In this document: piece by piece, positions 15,223 through 22,400 of the stretch
Position numbering within the stretch: position 1 is the stretch's first letter
How the letters are laid out: each line of letters opens with the position of its first letter
Assembly: GCA_016285615.1 (NCBI GenBank)
Contig: JAEERB010000022.1
Location: forward strand, 1-22,400
Direction of reading: 5' to 3'
Source: Bacteroidales bacterium
Lineage (GTDB): Bacteria > Bacteroidota > Bacteroidia > Bacteroidales > WCHB1-69
Length of the DNA stretch: 22,400 nucleotides
Made by a program: the position numbers and the translations under genes
The notes under the pieces: model-generated
Seen by the model: only the letters and a program-made list of their open reading frames with translations
Databases searched by the model: none
What the model was told of the DNA's origin: nothing

Positions 15223-15253
15223 AAAAAAACAGGGTAATCTTGCGATTACCCTG
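15223..15253 (-). terminator. Terminator of the rplM-rpsI-rpsB-tsf operon
   Basis: CAGGGTAATC (15230-15239) and GATTACCCTG (15244-15253) form a perfect 10-bp stem with a four-base loop, followed on the minus strand by seven T (15229-15223). It starts 24 bases after the tsf stop. Confidence 0.93.
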
Positions 15254-15277
15254 TTGGAAATATCTTTTAAATAAGAC

Positions 15278-16276
15278 TTATGCGCCTAACTGCTGACGGA
15301 AGAAACCTGTGCAGACAAGGCCTTTTTCTACTGAATTCAGGAAGTCTTTTACCGACATTTTGCTGTCGTCGATGAAATCCTGATCCATCAAAGTGTTTTC
15401 CTTGAGGAACTTGTTCAGACGGCCTTGAGCAATGTTGTTGATCATGGCGTCTTGCAAAGTTTTAGCTTTTTCCTCAGCGGCGGTAACTTTGATTTCGCGA
15501 GCCTTGGCAGCTTCTTCTTCGGTCAACCAACCCTTGGTGATGTTGGAAGCGATGTGATCATCGGAATCCACGAGGTTGGGGTTGATGTTGGCTTTCTTCA
15601 AAGCAACTTCAACAGCCTTTTGAATCAGCTCGTCTCTGGTCTTTTCCTTAGCAATAGCCAGCTCGTGATCCTTGGTTTCTTGAGAGATGCAAGAAGCATC
15701 AACAGCCATAGGATTCATAGCGGCAATCTGCATTGCTACGCTGTGAGCAGCTTCTTCAACTTTCTCGCCCTTCATGTTGAAACCAGCGATAACGGCCAGT
15801 TTGTTGCCCATGTGGTTGTAAGCAGCCACACAGTCACCTTTAATTACATTGTAAGCGGGAAGTTCCACTTTCTCACCAGTTTTACCGGTCAGCAGAGTGA
15901 TGTGCTCTTCAACGGTGGTACCGTCAATGACCATCTTCAGGAGGTCTTCTCTGGTCTCGATACCGTTCTTCATGGCAGCGTCGATCAAATTGTCGGCGAA
16001 AGCAACGAACTCACCATTCTTGGCAACGAAGTCGGTTTCGCAGCTAACCACTACAACAGCGGCGAAAGTCTTATCAGCATTGGTTTTGGCAATGGCGCGA
16101 CCTTCGTTCGAAGCGCGGTCGGCACGTTTGGCAGCCACTTTCTGTCCTTTGGTTCTAAGGATGTCGATAGCTTTGTCAAAATCGCCGTCAGCTTCTACGA
16201 GGGCGTGTTTGCAGTCCATCAAACCAACGCCAGTCATTTGTCTGAGTTTATTTACATCAGCAGCAGTAATAGCCAT
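15278..16276 (-). CDS. tsf: Translation elongation factor Ts
   Basis: The 332-residue EF-Ts recycles EF-Tu by exchanging GDP for GTP. The N-terminal UBA-like domain reads MAITAADVNKLRQMTGVGLMDCKHAL; the EF-Tu-contact motif VVVSCETDFVAKN (about 75-87) follows, then the two core subdomains and a C-terminal module. It is longer than the E. coli form (about 283) because of an insert-rich second half, as in other Bacteroidetes. It lies 35 bases downstream of rpsB in the standard rpsB-tsf pair and is the last gene before a strong terminator. Secure. Confidence 0.97.
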   Translation of the reverse strand: MAITAADVNKLRQMTGVGLMDCKHALVEADGDFDKAIDILRTKGQKVAAKRADRASNEGRAIAKTNADKTFAAVVVVSCETDFVAKNGEFVAFADNLIDAAMKNGIETREDLLKMVIDGTTVEEHITLLTGKTGEKVELPAYNVIKGDCVAAYNHMGNKLAVIAGFNMKGEKVEEAAHSVAMQIAAMNPMAVDASCISQETKDHELAIAKEKTRDELIQKAVEVALKKANINPNLVDSDDHIASNITKGWLTEEEAAKAREIKVTAAEEKAKTLQDAMINNIAQGRLNKFLKENTLMDQDFIDDSKMSVKDFLNSVEKGLVCTGFFRQQLGA

Positions 16277-16311
16277 ATCTTGATATTTTTTTATGTTAAT
16301 AACTGAATGAA

Positions 16312-17220
16312 TTATTTTGAACTAGCTGCTTTGGCGGGAGCCTTCTTAACAGTGGTTCTTTTGCGTTTGGGTTTGTCTTCGCTGTTTTCTTCTTCTACCA
16401 CATTTTTAACTTTCTTGATGGTAGTTTTTTCAGCTTCGGGAGCGGGTTCTTCCTCTTCCTCTACTTCGGTAGCAGCAGGAGCAGCAACTTCTTCAACTTC
16501 CTCTACTTCTTCTTCCACTTTGTCTTTGTTCAGAGCTCTTTCAGCCAGGCCTTCTTTGATGGCCTCGCAGATAGCCTTCACGATAACGGAGATAGATTTC
16601 GAAGCATCGTCATTAGCGGGGATGGGGAAATCGATCAGGTTGGGGTTCGAGTTGGTGTCCACAATAGCGAAAGTGGGGATGCTCAGACGACGTGCCTCAG
16701 CAACGGCGATGTGCTCTTTCAAGATATCCACTACAAATACGGCGGCGGGGAGCTTCGACAGGTCGGCGATAGAACCGAGGTTCTTCTCCAGTTTGGCTCT
16801 CTCACGTTGGATTTGCAGTTTCTCTCTCTTGGAGATGGCGTTGAATTGAGGACCGTTCATCAGGCGGTCGATATCGCTCATTTTCTTCACAGCCTTTCTG
16901 ATGGTGTAGAAGTTGGTCAGCATACCGCCAGGCCAACGTTCGGTCACGTAAGGCATATTCACTTGTTTTACCAGTTCGGCTACGGTTTCCTTAGCCTGCT
17001 TTTTGGTGGCAACAAACAAGATTTTTCTGTCTGATTTGGCGATTTGTTTGGCAGCAGCGCAAGCCTCTTCCAACTTGTCGGCAGTTTTGTACAAATCGAT
17101 GATGTGGATACCGTTTTTCTCCATAAAGATGTAAGGAGCCATTGCGGGATTCCATTTTCTTCTGAGGTGTCCGAAGTGACAACCAGCGTCTAATAATTCT
17201 TCAAAAGTTACTTTTGCCAT
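16312..17220 (-). CDS. rpsB: 30S ribosomal protein S2 with long charged tail
   Basis: Residues 1 to about 220 are a normal S2: the start VTFEELLDAGCHFGHLRRKWNP, the WPGGMLTNFYTIR motif and the IVDTNSNPNLIDFPIPANDDA segment are diagnostic. S2 joins the small subunit late, beside S1. The E. coli protein is about 241 residues; this one is 302 because of a tail that is first acidic (VEEEVEEVEE, EEEEEP) and then strongly basic (KPKRKRTTVKK), presumably disordered. The upstream gap of 90 bases after rpsI holds a conserved-looking hairpin that may be an S2-binding leader. Part of rplM-rpsI-rpsB-tsf. Confidence 0.97.
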   Translation of the reverse strand: MAKVTFEELLDAGCHFGHLRRKWNPAMAPYIFMEKNGIHIIDLYKTADKLEEACAAAKQIAKSDRKILFVATKKQAKETVAELVKQVNMPYVTERWPGGMLTNFYTIRKAVKKMSDIDRLMNGPQFNAISKREKLQIQRERAKLEKNLGSIADLSKLPAAVFVVDILKEHIAVAEARRLSIPTFAIVDTNSNPNLIDFPIPANDDASKSISVIVKAICEAIKEGLAERALNKDKVEEEVEEVEEVAAPAATEVEEEEEPAPEAEKTTIKKVKNVVEEENSEDKPKRKRTTVKKAPAKAASSK

Positions 17221-17250
17221 TTTTTTTATTTGTTTACATTCATTAAAATC

Positions 17251-17293
17251 AATTGCTGGGTAGTCCGGACCCAGGCCCGAAGTCTCAGCAATT
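17251..17293 (-). promoter_or_regulatory. Structured leader between rpsI and rpsB
   Basis: AATTGCTG (17251-17258) pairs with CAGCAATT (17286-17293), enclosing a GC-rich loop region with further pairing (GGTCCGGACT-type self-complementarity). It lies in the 90-base gap before the rpsB start with no terminator T run on the minus strand. S2 autoregulation through an rpsB leader is established in gammaproteobacteria; here it is only inferred from position and structure. Confidence 0.5.
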
Positions 17294-17310
17294 TCGATAC
17301 TAAACTTCTT

Positions 17311-17697
17311 TTAACGTTTACTGAACTGGAATCTCTTACGAGCTTTCGGTTGTCCGGGTTTCTTACGCTCAACCATACGCGGGTCACGACGCAGCAAACC
17401 TTTCGACTTCAGTGCGGGGCGGATTTCGGGGTTGATTTCCACGAGGGCTCTGGCGATAGCCAGACGCAATGCCTCGGCCTGACCTGCCATGCCACCGCCA
17501 TCCAGGTTAACTTTGAGGTCGTATTGACCTTCAACTTCTGCAATCTGGAGAGGTTGTACTACAACATATTGTAATGTTGCCAACGGAAAATACTCTTTAT
17601 AATCACGGTTGTTGATTATAATTTGACCACTGCCTTTTTTCATATAAAGTCTGGCAACAGCGGTCTTTCTTCTACCTAACGTATTTATTACTTCCAT
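17311..17697 (-). CDS. rpsI: 30S ribosomal protein S9
   Basis: The 128-residue protein begins MEVINTLGRRKTAVARLYMKKGSG and ends RKRFQFSKR, both diagnostic of S9, whose basic C-terminal tail reaches the tRNA anticodon loop in the P site. The GGGMAGQAEALRLAIARAL segment is the conserved core. Length is normal. It follows rplM by 5 bases, the near-universal L13-S9 pairing. Secure. Confidence 0.97.
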   Translation of the reverse strand: MEVINTLGRRKTAVARLYMKKGSGQIIINNRDYKEYFPLATLQYVVVQPLQIAEVEGQYDLKVNLDGGGMAGQAEALRLAIARALVEINPEIRPALKSKGLLRRDPRMVERKKPGQPKARKRFQFSKR

Positions 17698-17702
17698 TTT
17701 TG

Positions 17703-18158
17703 TTATTTGATTTCGTTGATGTTAATTAATTTCGGCTGCTGACCTTCGTGCGGATGAGTAGGACCAGCATAAACATGTAAGTTTCTGTAGAGTTGATCTC
17801 CCAGTCTGTTCTTGGGGAGCATGCCTCTTACTGCATGTTCTACAATGGCGATGGGGTTCTTTTTCAAAACCTCTTTGGGAGTGGCAAAACGCTGACCACC
17901 GGGATAACCAGTGTGACGAACATATTGTTTTTCAGTCAACTTGTTGCCAGTGAATCTTACTTTGTCTGCATTGATGATGACTACGTTGTCGCCGCAATCG
18001 AAATGAGGAGTGTAGTAAGTTTTGGTCTTGCCTCTTAAAATACGAGCTACGACAGTTGCCAGACGGCCAACCACTTCGTTTTCCGCATCAATCAACACCC
18101 ATTCTTTTTTAACGATCTTCTCGTTAGCAGAAATTGTCTTGTAACTTAATGTGTTCAT
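17703..18158 (-). CDS. rplM: 50S ribosomal protein L13
   Basis: The 151-residue protein is L13, an early assembly protein of the large subunit. Diagnostic segments are WVLIDAENEVVGRLATVVARILRGK, INADKVRFTGNK, RHTGYPGG and the AVRGMLPKNRLG motif near the C-terminus. The start MNTLSYKTISANEKIVKKEW matches Bacteroidetes homologues. It is the first gene of the rplM-rpsI-rpsB-tsf operon, with a clear promoter about 105 bases upstream and a leader of about 90 bases. Confidence 0.97.
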   Translation of the reverse strand: MNTLSYKTISANEKIVKKEWVLIDAENEVVGRLATVVARILRGKTKTYYTPHFDCGDNVVIINADKVRFTGNKLTEKQYVRHTGYPGGQRFATPKEVLKKNPIAIVEHAVRGMLPKNRLGDQLYRNLHVYAGPTHPHEGQQPKLININEIK

Positions 18159-18257
18159 TTTTAACTTTTTCTTTTACAGAAACAGGCGTTCACCCACCCG
18201 CTTCTCATGATTCAACTTTCAAATTTTAAGAAAGATAATAATCGGTTTTTGGGGCTG

Positions 18258-18287
18258 CAAAATTACAATATTATTTCATATAATCAA
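18258..18287 (-). promoter_or_regulatory. Promoter of the rplM operon (TTG-N19-TAATTTTG)
   Basis: On the minus strand TTG (18287-18285) is followed after 19 bases by TAATTTTG (18265-18258). The leader of about 90 bases down to 18159 contains a G-rich segment (GCGGGTGGGTGAACGCC) with only short self-pairing; I see no firm leader fold. Confidence 0.75.
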
Positions 18288-18388
18288 CACCTTAGATGAT
18301 TTTTTTGATTTTTTTTGAAACCCGACGCTCCCATCAACGGGAAACGGCTTATTAACAGCCAAATAGAGGACACCGCAAGTGGTGGAAG
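18288..18388. other. Unassigned intergenic stretch upstream of the rplM promoter
   Basis: This is the non-repetitive part of the 508-base gap between rplM and rpmH. It holds T-rich runs (18300-18317) and a short GC-rich piece, with no convincing ORF, RNA gene or promoter. Confidence 0.4.
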
Positions 18389-18433
18389 TTCAGAATTCAG
18401 AATTCAGAATTCAGAATTCAAAGAACAAATTCA
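18389..18433. repeat. AATTCAG heptamer array
   Basis: Four or more tandem copies of AATTCAG (about 18394-18421) passing into AAAGAAC/AAATTCAAA units. AATTC-type units recur at 8755-8770 and 21610-21625. Confidence 0.9.
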
Positions 18434-18488
18434 AAGGGATTCCTTCGACAGTGTTTTCGGCAAGCTCAACCACCGCCTCGGAATGACA
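18434..18488. repeat. Possible dispersed REP/MITE-like element
   Basis: The segment begins AGGGATTCCTTCGACAG and ends CCGCCTCGGAATGACA. In reverse complement it reads GTCATTCCGAGG ... GAAGGAATCCC, a form I recall as a recurrent intergenic repeat in several unrelated genomes. Only one copy is in the window, so its repeat status is inferred. Confidence 0.4.
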
Positions 18489-18499
18489 CCAACAACTCA

Positions 18500-18600
18500 A
18501 CAACACTTAACTCCTTAGTTCCTTAACTTCTCACTATTCACTCCTCACTTCCTAGTTTTCAGTTTTCAGTTTTCAATTTTCAGTTTTCTCATTTCTCACT
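18500..18600. repeat. Composite tandem-repeat island upstream of the rpmH terminator
   Basis: A pyrimidine-rich block (about 18505-18553, units like TTAACTCC and TCACTATT) is the inverted form of the purine-rich block at 6440-6505, exact over 18522-18551. It is followed by TTTTCAG heptamers (about 18554-18590) in the same orientation as at 6516. Confidence 0.9.
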
Positions 18601-18602
18601 CA

Positions 18603-18639
18603 AACAAAACAAAACGAGACCACCTCTTCAGGTAGCCTC
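18603..18639 (-). terminator. rpmH terminator
   Basis: GAGACCACCT (18616-18625) and AGGTAGCCTC (18630-18639) form a 10-bp stem with two G-U pairs and a CTTC loop (GAAG on the transcript); on the minus strand CGTTTTGTTTTG follows. It starts 27 bases after the rpmH stop. Confidence 0.8.
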
Positions 18640-18666
18640 GCAATGGGTTTCATGAAAAAAAACATA

Positions 18667-18837
<171 letters not shown>

Positions 18838-18864
18838 TTATTTTAACCTCTAAAAATCAGGCTG

Positions 18865-18894
18865 CAAAAATACAACATTTTTTTATTCGCACAA
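18865..18894 (-). promoter_or_regulatory. rpmH promoter (TTG-N19-TATTTTTG)
   Basis: On the minus strand TTG (18894-18892) is followed after 19 bases by TATTTTTG (18872-18865), giving a leader of about 35 bases. The gap upstream (18895-18970) is AT-rich with nothing else recognised. Confidence 0.75.
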
Positions 18895-18970
18895 CATCTT
18901 GAAGATTTTTTTTGAAAATAAATGAACGGGATGAGTGTATTTGGTTGATATAGAGCGCGATAGAATGATT

Positions 18971-19095
18971 GGAAAGTTAAGAAGTTAAGAAACTAAGGAG
19001 TGAAGAGTGAGAAGTGAGGGGGTATAAACTCTCCGTTCTCCGTTCTCCTCTCTCCTCTCTCCTCTCTCAATTTTCAGTTTTCAATTTTCAGTTTA
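18971..19095. repeat. Composite tandem-repeat island upstream of the polyamine-gene promoter
   Basis: A purine-rich block (18974-19020; AGTTAAGA, ACTAAGGAGTGA units) is followed by a pyrimidine-rich block (about 19028-19068; TTCTCCG and CTCCTCT heptamers) and then TTTTCAATTTTCAG units up to the promoter. Bases 18974-19001 are identical to 6462-6489. The purine block followed by pyrimidine block could fold back on itself. Confidence 0.9.
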
Positions 19096-19099
19096 TTCT

Positions 19100-19107
19100 T
19101 ATATTTG
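19100..19107 (+). promoter_or_regulatory. -7 box of the 19147-21590 operon
   Basis: TATATTTG about 40 bases before the ATG at 19147. The region that should hold the -33 element consists of TTTTCAG repeat units, so copy changes there would alter the promoter. Confidence 0.55.
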
Positions 19108-19146
19108 CAAATCCAAAACGAAATTACAATTTAAAATATAAAGACT

Positions 19147-20346
19147 ATGGCAAAAGTATTAATCATTGGAGCCGGCGGCGTTGGTTCCGTTGTGGCGCAC
19201 AAATGCGCATCCGTACCCGAAGTGTTCACCGAAATCATGCTGGCAAGCCGCACCAAAGCAAAATGCGACAAGATTGCCGCTGCCATCGGTGGCAACCGCA
19301 TCCAAACCGCCCAAGTGGATGCCGACAACGTACAGGAAACCATTGCTTTAATAGAACAATATAAACCCGACCTGCTCATCAACGTGGCACTCCCCTACCA
19401 GGACCTGCCGCTCATGGACGCCTGTCTGGCTACCCGCACCAACTACATGGACACCGCCAACTACGAGCCCAAGGATGTGGCCAAGTTTGAGTACAAATGG
19501 CAATGGGCCTATCAGGACCGCTTCAAAGAAGCTGGCATCCTCGCCCTGTTAGGCTGCGGCTTCGACCCCGGCGTAACCAGCGTCTATACGGCCTATGCTG
19601 CCAAGCATTACTTCGACGAGATCCACTACCTCGACATCGTGGACTGCAACGCTGGTGACCATGGCAAGGCTTTCGCCACTAACTTCAACCCTGAAATCAA
19701 CATCCGCGAAATCACCCAACGTGGCAAATACTGGGAAAACGGACAATGGATAGAAATCGACCCGATGTCGATCCACAAACCCGTCAACTATCCCAACATC
19801 GGCGACCGCGAGTCGTACCTGCTCTACCATGAAGAGCTGGAATCGCTCGTAAAGAGCTACCCCAGCATCAAGCGCGCCCGCTTCTGGATGACCTTCGGAC
19901 AGAAATACATCACCGTGCTGAACGTGCTGCAAGAAGTCGGCCTCACCAGCATCAAGCCCATCAACTACGAAGGCAAGGAAATCGTGCCTCTGCAGTTCCT
20001 TAAGGCCGTGCTGCCCGAGCCATCATCATTAGGCGAAGGCTACAAGGGACAGACCTCCATCGGCTGCCAGATTAAAGGTATCAAAGACGGCAAAGAACGC
20101 ACCTACTATGTATGGAACAACTGCGACCACGCCGCCTGCTACAAGGAAATCGGCGCACAAGCTGTATCCTACACCACCGGCGTACCCGCCATGCTGGGCG
20201 CCAAGATGATACTGACCGGCAAATGGTCCGGCACCGGCGTCTTCAACATCGAGCAGTTTGACCCGGATCCGTTCATGGCCGAAATCGGCAAATACGGTCT
20301 GCCGTGGAACGAACAAATCGACATGCCTCTGCCTATCGAACAATAG
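19147..20346 (+). CDS. Carboxynorspermidine/carboxyspermidine dehydrogenase (saccharopine dehydrogenase family)
   Basis: The 399-residue protein has a Rossmann nucleotide-binding start (MAKVLIIGAGGVGSVVAHKC, GxGGxG at 8-13) and the saccharopine dehydrogenase family fold. Segments such as NVALPYQDLPLMDACLATRTNYMDTANYEP and LLGCGFDPGVTSVYTAYA are typical of the carboxy(nor)spermidine dehydrogenase branch. That enzyme condenses aspartate semialdehyde with putrescine or diaminopropane in the alternative spermidine pathway. The partner decarboxylase (nspC-type) is not in the window. It is the first gene of an operon with rimM (11 bases downstream) and the tRNA methyltransferase. Lysine-pathway saccharopine dehydrogenase is a less likely alternative. 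Confidence 0.88.
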   Translation: MAKVLIIGAGGVGSVVAHKCASVPEVFTEIMLASRTKAKCDKIAAAIGGNRIQTAQVDADNVQETIALIEQYKPDLLINVALPYQDLPLMDACLATRTNYMDTANYEPKDVAKFEYKWQWAYQDRFKEAGILALLGCGFDPGVTSVYTAYAAKHYFDEIHYLDIVDCNAGDHGKAFATNFNPEINIREITQRGKYWENGQWIEIDPMSIHKPVNYPNIGDRESYLLYHEELESLVKSYPSIKRARFWMTFGQKYITVLNVLQEVGLTSIKPINYEGKEIVPLQFLKAVLPEPSSLGEGYKGQTSIGCQIKGIKDGKERTYYVWNNCDHAACYKEIGAQAVSYTTGVPAMLGAKMILTGKWSGTGVFNIEQFDPDPFMAEIGKYGLPWNEQIDMPLPIEQ

Positions 20347-20357
20347 CATACTATAAT

Positions 20358-20876
20358 ATGGAAGATTTCTTCTACCTCGGAACCATCAGCAAGACCTTTG
20401 GTTACCAAGGACAGGTGGTCATCTATCTCGACACCGACGAACCGTGGAAATATGCAACCCTCCGCTCGGTATTTATCAACATCGGCGGAGAGTTGCTTCC
20501 CTATATGATTGAGGACATCCAGTACCGCGAGGGCAACACCGCCGTCGTCAAGTTTGCCGATGTGGGCGCCGAGGAGTGCCGCAACCTGCTCAAAGCGGAG
20601 CTCTACCTGCCCCTCAGCGAACTGCCCCCACTCACGGGCAACAAGTTCTACTTCCACGAAGTGATCGGCTTCACCGTCATCGACAAAGAACACGGCAACA
20701 TTGGCACGTGCAAGGACTTTATCGACATCTCGCACCAGCCCATCATGCAAATCGAGCTGAACGACAAAGAGATACTCGTTCCCGCCATCGACGAGATCTT
20801 CGAGAAGATAGACCGCGAGAACAAGACCATCTATATCAACGCCCCCGACGGCCTGATAGACATATATCTTTCATAA
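20358..20876 (+). CDS. rimM: Ribosome maturation factor RimM
   Basis: The 172-residue protein has the RimM N-terminal beta-barrel (FFYLGTISKTFGYQGQVVIYLDTDEP) and the C-terminal PRC-barrel (FYFHEVIGFTVIDKEHGNIGTC ... ILVPAIDEIFEKIDRENKTIYINAPDGLIDIY). RimM assists 30S head assembly around S19. The frame is open from 20304, inside the previous gene, but the ATG at 20358 gives the family N-terminus and lies 11 bases after the upstream stop. Its stop at 20874-20876 is immediately followed by the ATG of the next gene, indicating coupling. Confidence 0.94.
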   Translation: MEDFFYLGTISKTFGYQGQVVIYLDTDEPWKYATLRSVFINIGGELLPYMIEDIQYREGNTAVVKFADVGAEECRNLLKAELYLPLSELPPLTGNKFYFHEVIGFTVIDKEHGNIGTCKDFIDISHQPIMQIELNDKEILVPAIDEIFEKIDRENKTIYINAPDGLIDIYLS

Positions 20877-21590
20877 ATGTTTCATTTCAAACATTTTTCA
20901 TTATACCACGAGCACAGCACGCTCAAAATCGGCACCGACAGCGTCCTGCTGGCGGCGGCTGTACCGCTAAAGCCCGCACACCACGTGCTGGACATCGGCT
21001 GCGGCTGTGGTATCATCGCCTACAGCTTAGCATGGCGCCTCTCGACTTACAAAGAAGAACAGCACATCACCGGCCTCGACATCGATGAAGCCTCCATTCT
21101 CGAAGCCCGACACAATCTGGAACTCTTCCCCTCCTACCAAGGACAGCATTTCCTGTTCGAGCAATGCAGCGTCCAACAGTGGGCAGTGCATCACCCTGAC
21201 AGCTATGACCTTATCGTCACCAACCCACCCTACTTCGGCGACTCGCTCAAGCCCGACCGCGCCGACCGACAGCTGAGCAAGCATCGCGACAGCACACTGT
21301 CGTTCAGCGACCTGGCAAACAGTGTCTGCCAACTATTGTCAGCCGACGGCCGCTTTTTCCTCATCCTGCCACCCGAAGAGATGGCGCAATTTCACCGGGA
21401 GTTAAACAGTCGTCTTCATCGAAACTTCCTGATGGAAATCACTTCTGCCCCTGGTAAGCCTGTCAGCCGCGTTGTGGCAGGCTACAGCCGAAAGCGAGAA
21501 CCCCTCATTACACAGAGTTGCACCATTCACTCTGCCAACGGCACTTTCAGCGAAGAATATAGAAGGCTTACAGGGGAGTTTTATTTATAA
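20877..21590 (+). CDS. trmN6: tRNA1(Val) (adenine(37)-N6)-methyltransferase-like enzyme
   Basis: The 237-residue SAM-dependent methyltransferase has motif I VLDIGCGCG (37-45), an acidic motif II (GLDID, 66-70) and the catalytic NPPYF (116-120) of N6-adenine methyltransferases. The N-terminal FHFKHFSLYHEHSTLKIGTDSVLLAAA matches the TrmN6/YfiC family, which methylates A37 of tRNA-Val in E. coli. The start abuts the rimM stop with no gap, so it is translated from the same mRNA. No terminator is seen; the 108-base gap to the convergent uvrA-type gene is filled with repeats. The family is secure, the tRNA target is by homology only. Confidence 0.9.
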   Translation: MFHFKHFSLYHEHSTLKIGTDSVLLAAAVPLKPAHHVLDIGCGCGIIAYSLAWRLSTYKEEQHITGLDIDEASILEARHNLELFPSYQGQHFLFEQCSVQQWAVHHPDSYDLIVTNPPYFGDSLKPDRADRQLSKHRDSTLSFSDLANSVCQLLSADGRFFLILPPEEMAQFHRELNSRLHRNFLMEITSAPGKPVSRVVAGYSRKREPLITQSCTIHSANGTFSEEYRRLTGEFYL

Positions 21591-21597
21591 CAAGGAA

Positions 21598-21698
21598 AAT
21601 CAAAGAACAGAATTCAAAATTCAAAGAACAAAGAACACATCGGTCTATTGACTACTCCCTATTCCAATTGTGCATTATGCATCGTGAATTGTGAATTG
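21598..21698. repeat. Tandem-repeat island between convergent trmN6 and uvrA-type genes
   Basis: Units of the AAAGAAC and AATTCAAA type, a non-repetitive 21637-21667 stretch, then TTGTGCATTATGCATCGTGAATTGTGAATTG. The last units abut the stop codon of the minus-strand gene (TAA then CAATTCACAATTC), as at the Mrp-like gene. Confidence 0.85.
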
Positions 21699-22400
21699 TT
21701 ACGCCTTTGGCAATGAAGCCTGTAGATACGGGCGTGTCACACTTTTTTCGCATTGCAGCATCTCTTGGGGCGTGCCAGCAAAGAGCAAATCGCCACCTGC
21801 CTCGCCGCCACCAGGGCCCAACTCAATGATATAATCGGCTTCCTTCATCACATCCAGACTGTGTTCGATAAGAATCATGGTATTGCCGGCATCGGTCATC
21901 TTGTGGAACAAGTGCAACAACTTGCGCACATCGTCCAAATGAAGGCCGTCGGTCGGCTCGTCGAGGATGAAAATCTCGCCACGGCGATGCAGGAAAGAGG
22001 CTAACTTCACGCGTTGCAACTCGCCACCACTCAAAGTGGTCATCGCCTGGTTGAGATGCAAATAGCCCAAACCGACATCGTAAAGTGCTTGCAACTGAGG
22101 CGTAAACGACTGGCCTTCAAAAAATTCCAGCGCTTCCTCCACCGACAGGTCCATCACCTCAGCAATATTCTTGCCTTTATATGTATATTTCAGTGTTTCA
22201 GCATTATAGCGTGTCCCATGACAGAGGTCGCACACCGTCTCGATGGATTCCATAAATGCCATATCGGAAACGATGACACCTTTGCCACCACAAGCGGGGC
22301 ATGCTCCTTTTGAGTTGAATGAGAACTGCTGCACATTGGCTTTCGGCTCGCCGTGTGCGACGCCATCGTGTGCCGTGGCGAAGAGTTTGCGCACCGTATC
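21699..22400 (-). CDS. uvrA: UvrA-family ABC ATPase, C-terminal 233 residues (5' end beyond window)
   Basis: The visible part includes the UvrA zinc module (CPACGGKG ... CDLCHGTRYN), the second ABC signature LSGGELQRVKLA, Walker B with IFILDEPTDGLH, the IEHSLDVMKEADYIIELGPGGGEAGG switch region and a normal C-terminus ending LQASLPKA. UvrA is the damage-sensing subunit of nucleotide excision repair. Small departures from the classical protein (SGGEL for SGGEA, DGLH for TGLH, NSKGACPAC for NVKGGRCEAC) leave open a UvrA2/UvrA-like paralogue, which cannot be decided without the N-terminus. The stop codon is directly followed by a repeat island. Confidence 0.88.
   Translation of the reverse strand, partial: DTVRKLFATAHDGVAHGEPKANVQQFSFNSKGACPACGGKGVIVSDMAFMESIETVCDLCHGTRYNAETLKYTYKGKNIAEVMDLSVEEALEFFEGQSFTPQLQALYDVGLGYLHLNQAMTTLSGGELQRVKLASFLHRRGEIFILDEPTDGLHLDDVRKLLHLFHKMTDAGNTMILIEHSLDVMKEADYIIELGPGGGEAGGDLLFAGTPQEMLQCEKSVTRPYLQASLPKA

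Noticed and set aside
15425..16306. Plus-strand open frame of 293 codons
   Set aside because: It is the antisense shadow of tsf, with Phe/Ser/His-rich low-information sequence.
18389..18600. Possible CRISPR array
   Set aside because: The units are 7-8 bp and contiguous, with no 25-40 bp repeats separated by unique spacers and no cas genes.

Overview
The window looks like chromosome of a member of the order Bacteroidales (Bacteroidaceae/Prevotellaceae-like; no finer placement is possible from this sequence). The evidence is the recurrent Bacteroidetes-type promoter (TTG, about 19 bases, then TANNTTTG) in front of most transcription units, weak or absent Shine-Dalgarno sequences, the gene order rplM-rpsI-rpsB-tsf, a ribosomal protein S2 with a long acidic/basic tail, and Bacteroidetes-style proteins (ORF6N proteins, an Mrp without the usual CxxC). 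No rRNA, tRNA, CRISPR array, insertion sequence or plasmid/phage module was seen.

Layout: (1) 1-1220 (-) 3' part-truncated GH28-like beta-helix protein; 1328-1415 tandem hairpins ending the rpsT transcript; rpsT (-). (2) 1985-3022 (+) an AT-rich ORF6N protein with a phospholipase-D-like C-terminus, convergent with a radC-DUF58 pair (-). (3) cysS (-), a repeat island, thiamine pyrophosphokinase (-), then a second ORF6N gene (+) and pth (+). (4) A P-loop Mrp ATPase fused to a NifX-like domain (-), a deoxynucleoside kinase (-), divergent from a MATE exporter (+), which overlaps tail to tail with a D-2-hydroxyacid dehydrogenase (-) cotranscribed with an OPT peptide transporter (-). (5) The translation operon rplM-rpsI-rpsB-tsf (-), then rpmH (-, 52 residues). 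(6) A (+) operon of carboxynorspermidine dehydrogenase, rimM and trmN6-type methyltransferase, convergent with the 3' end of a uvrA-family gene (-) that runs off the window.

Most of the window is ordinary housekeeping: translation (S20, L13, S9, S2, EF-Ts, L34, CysRS, Pth, RimM, tRNA methyltransferase), DNA metabolism (RadC, UvrA, deoxynucleoside kinase) and cofactor/polyamine metabolism. Two things stand out. First, both ORF6N genes carry a perfect palindrome with a one-base centre at the same codon phase of the same conserved peptide (LRSxxxTxKS); the arms differ between the genes at two positions, and in each case the opposite arm carries the compensating change, even though three of the four changes alter the protein. 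Second, five intergenic gaps hold composite islands of degenerate 7-8 bp tandem repeats that share exact blocks of about 30 bases, sometimes in opposite orientation, and three of the islands begin exactly at, or inside, the end of a coding sequence.
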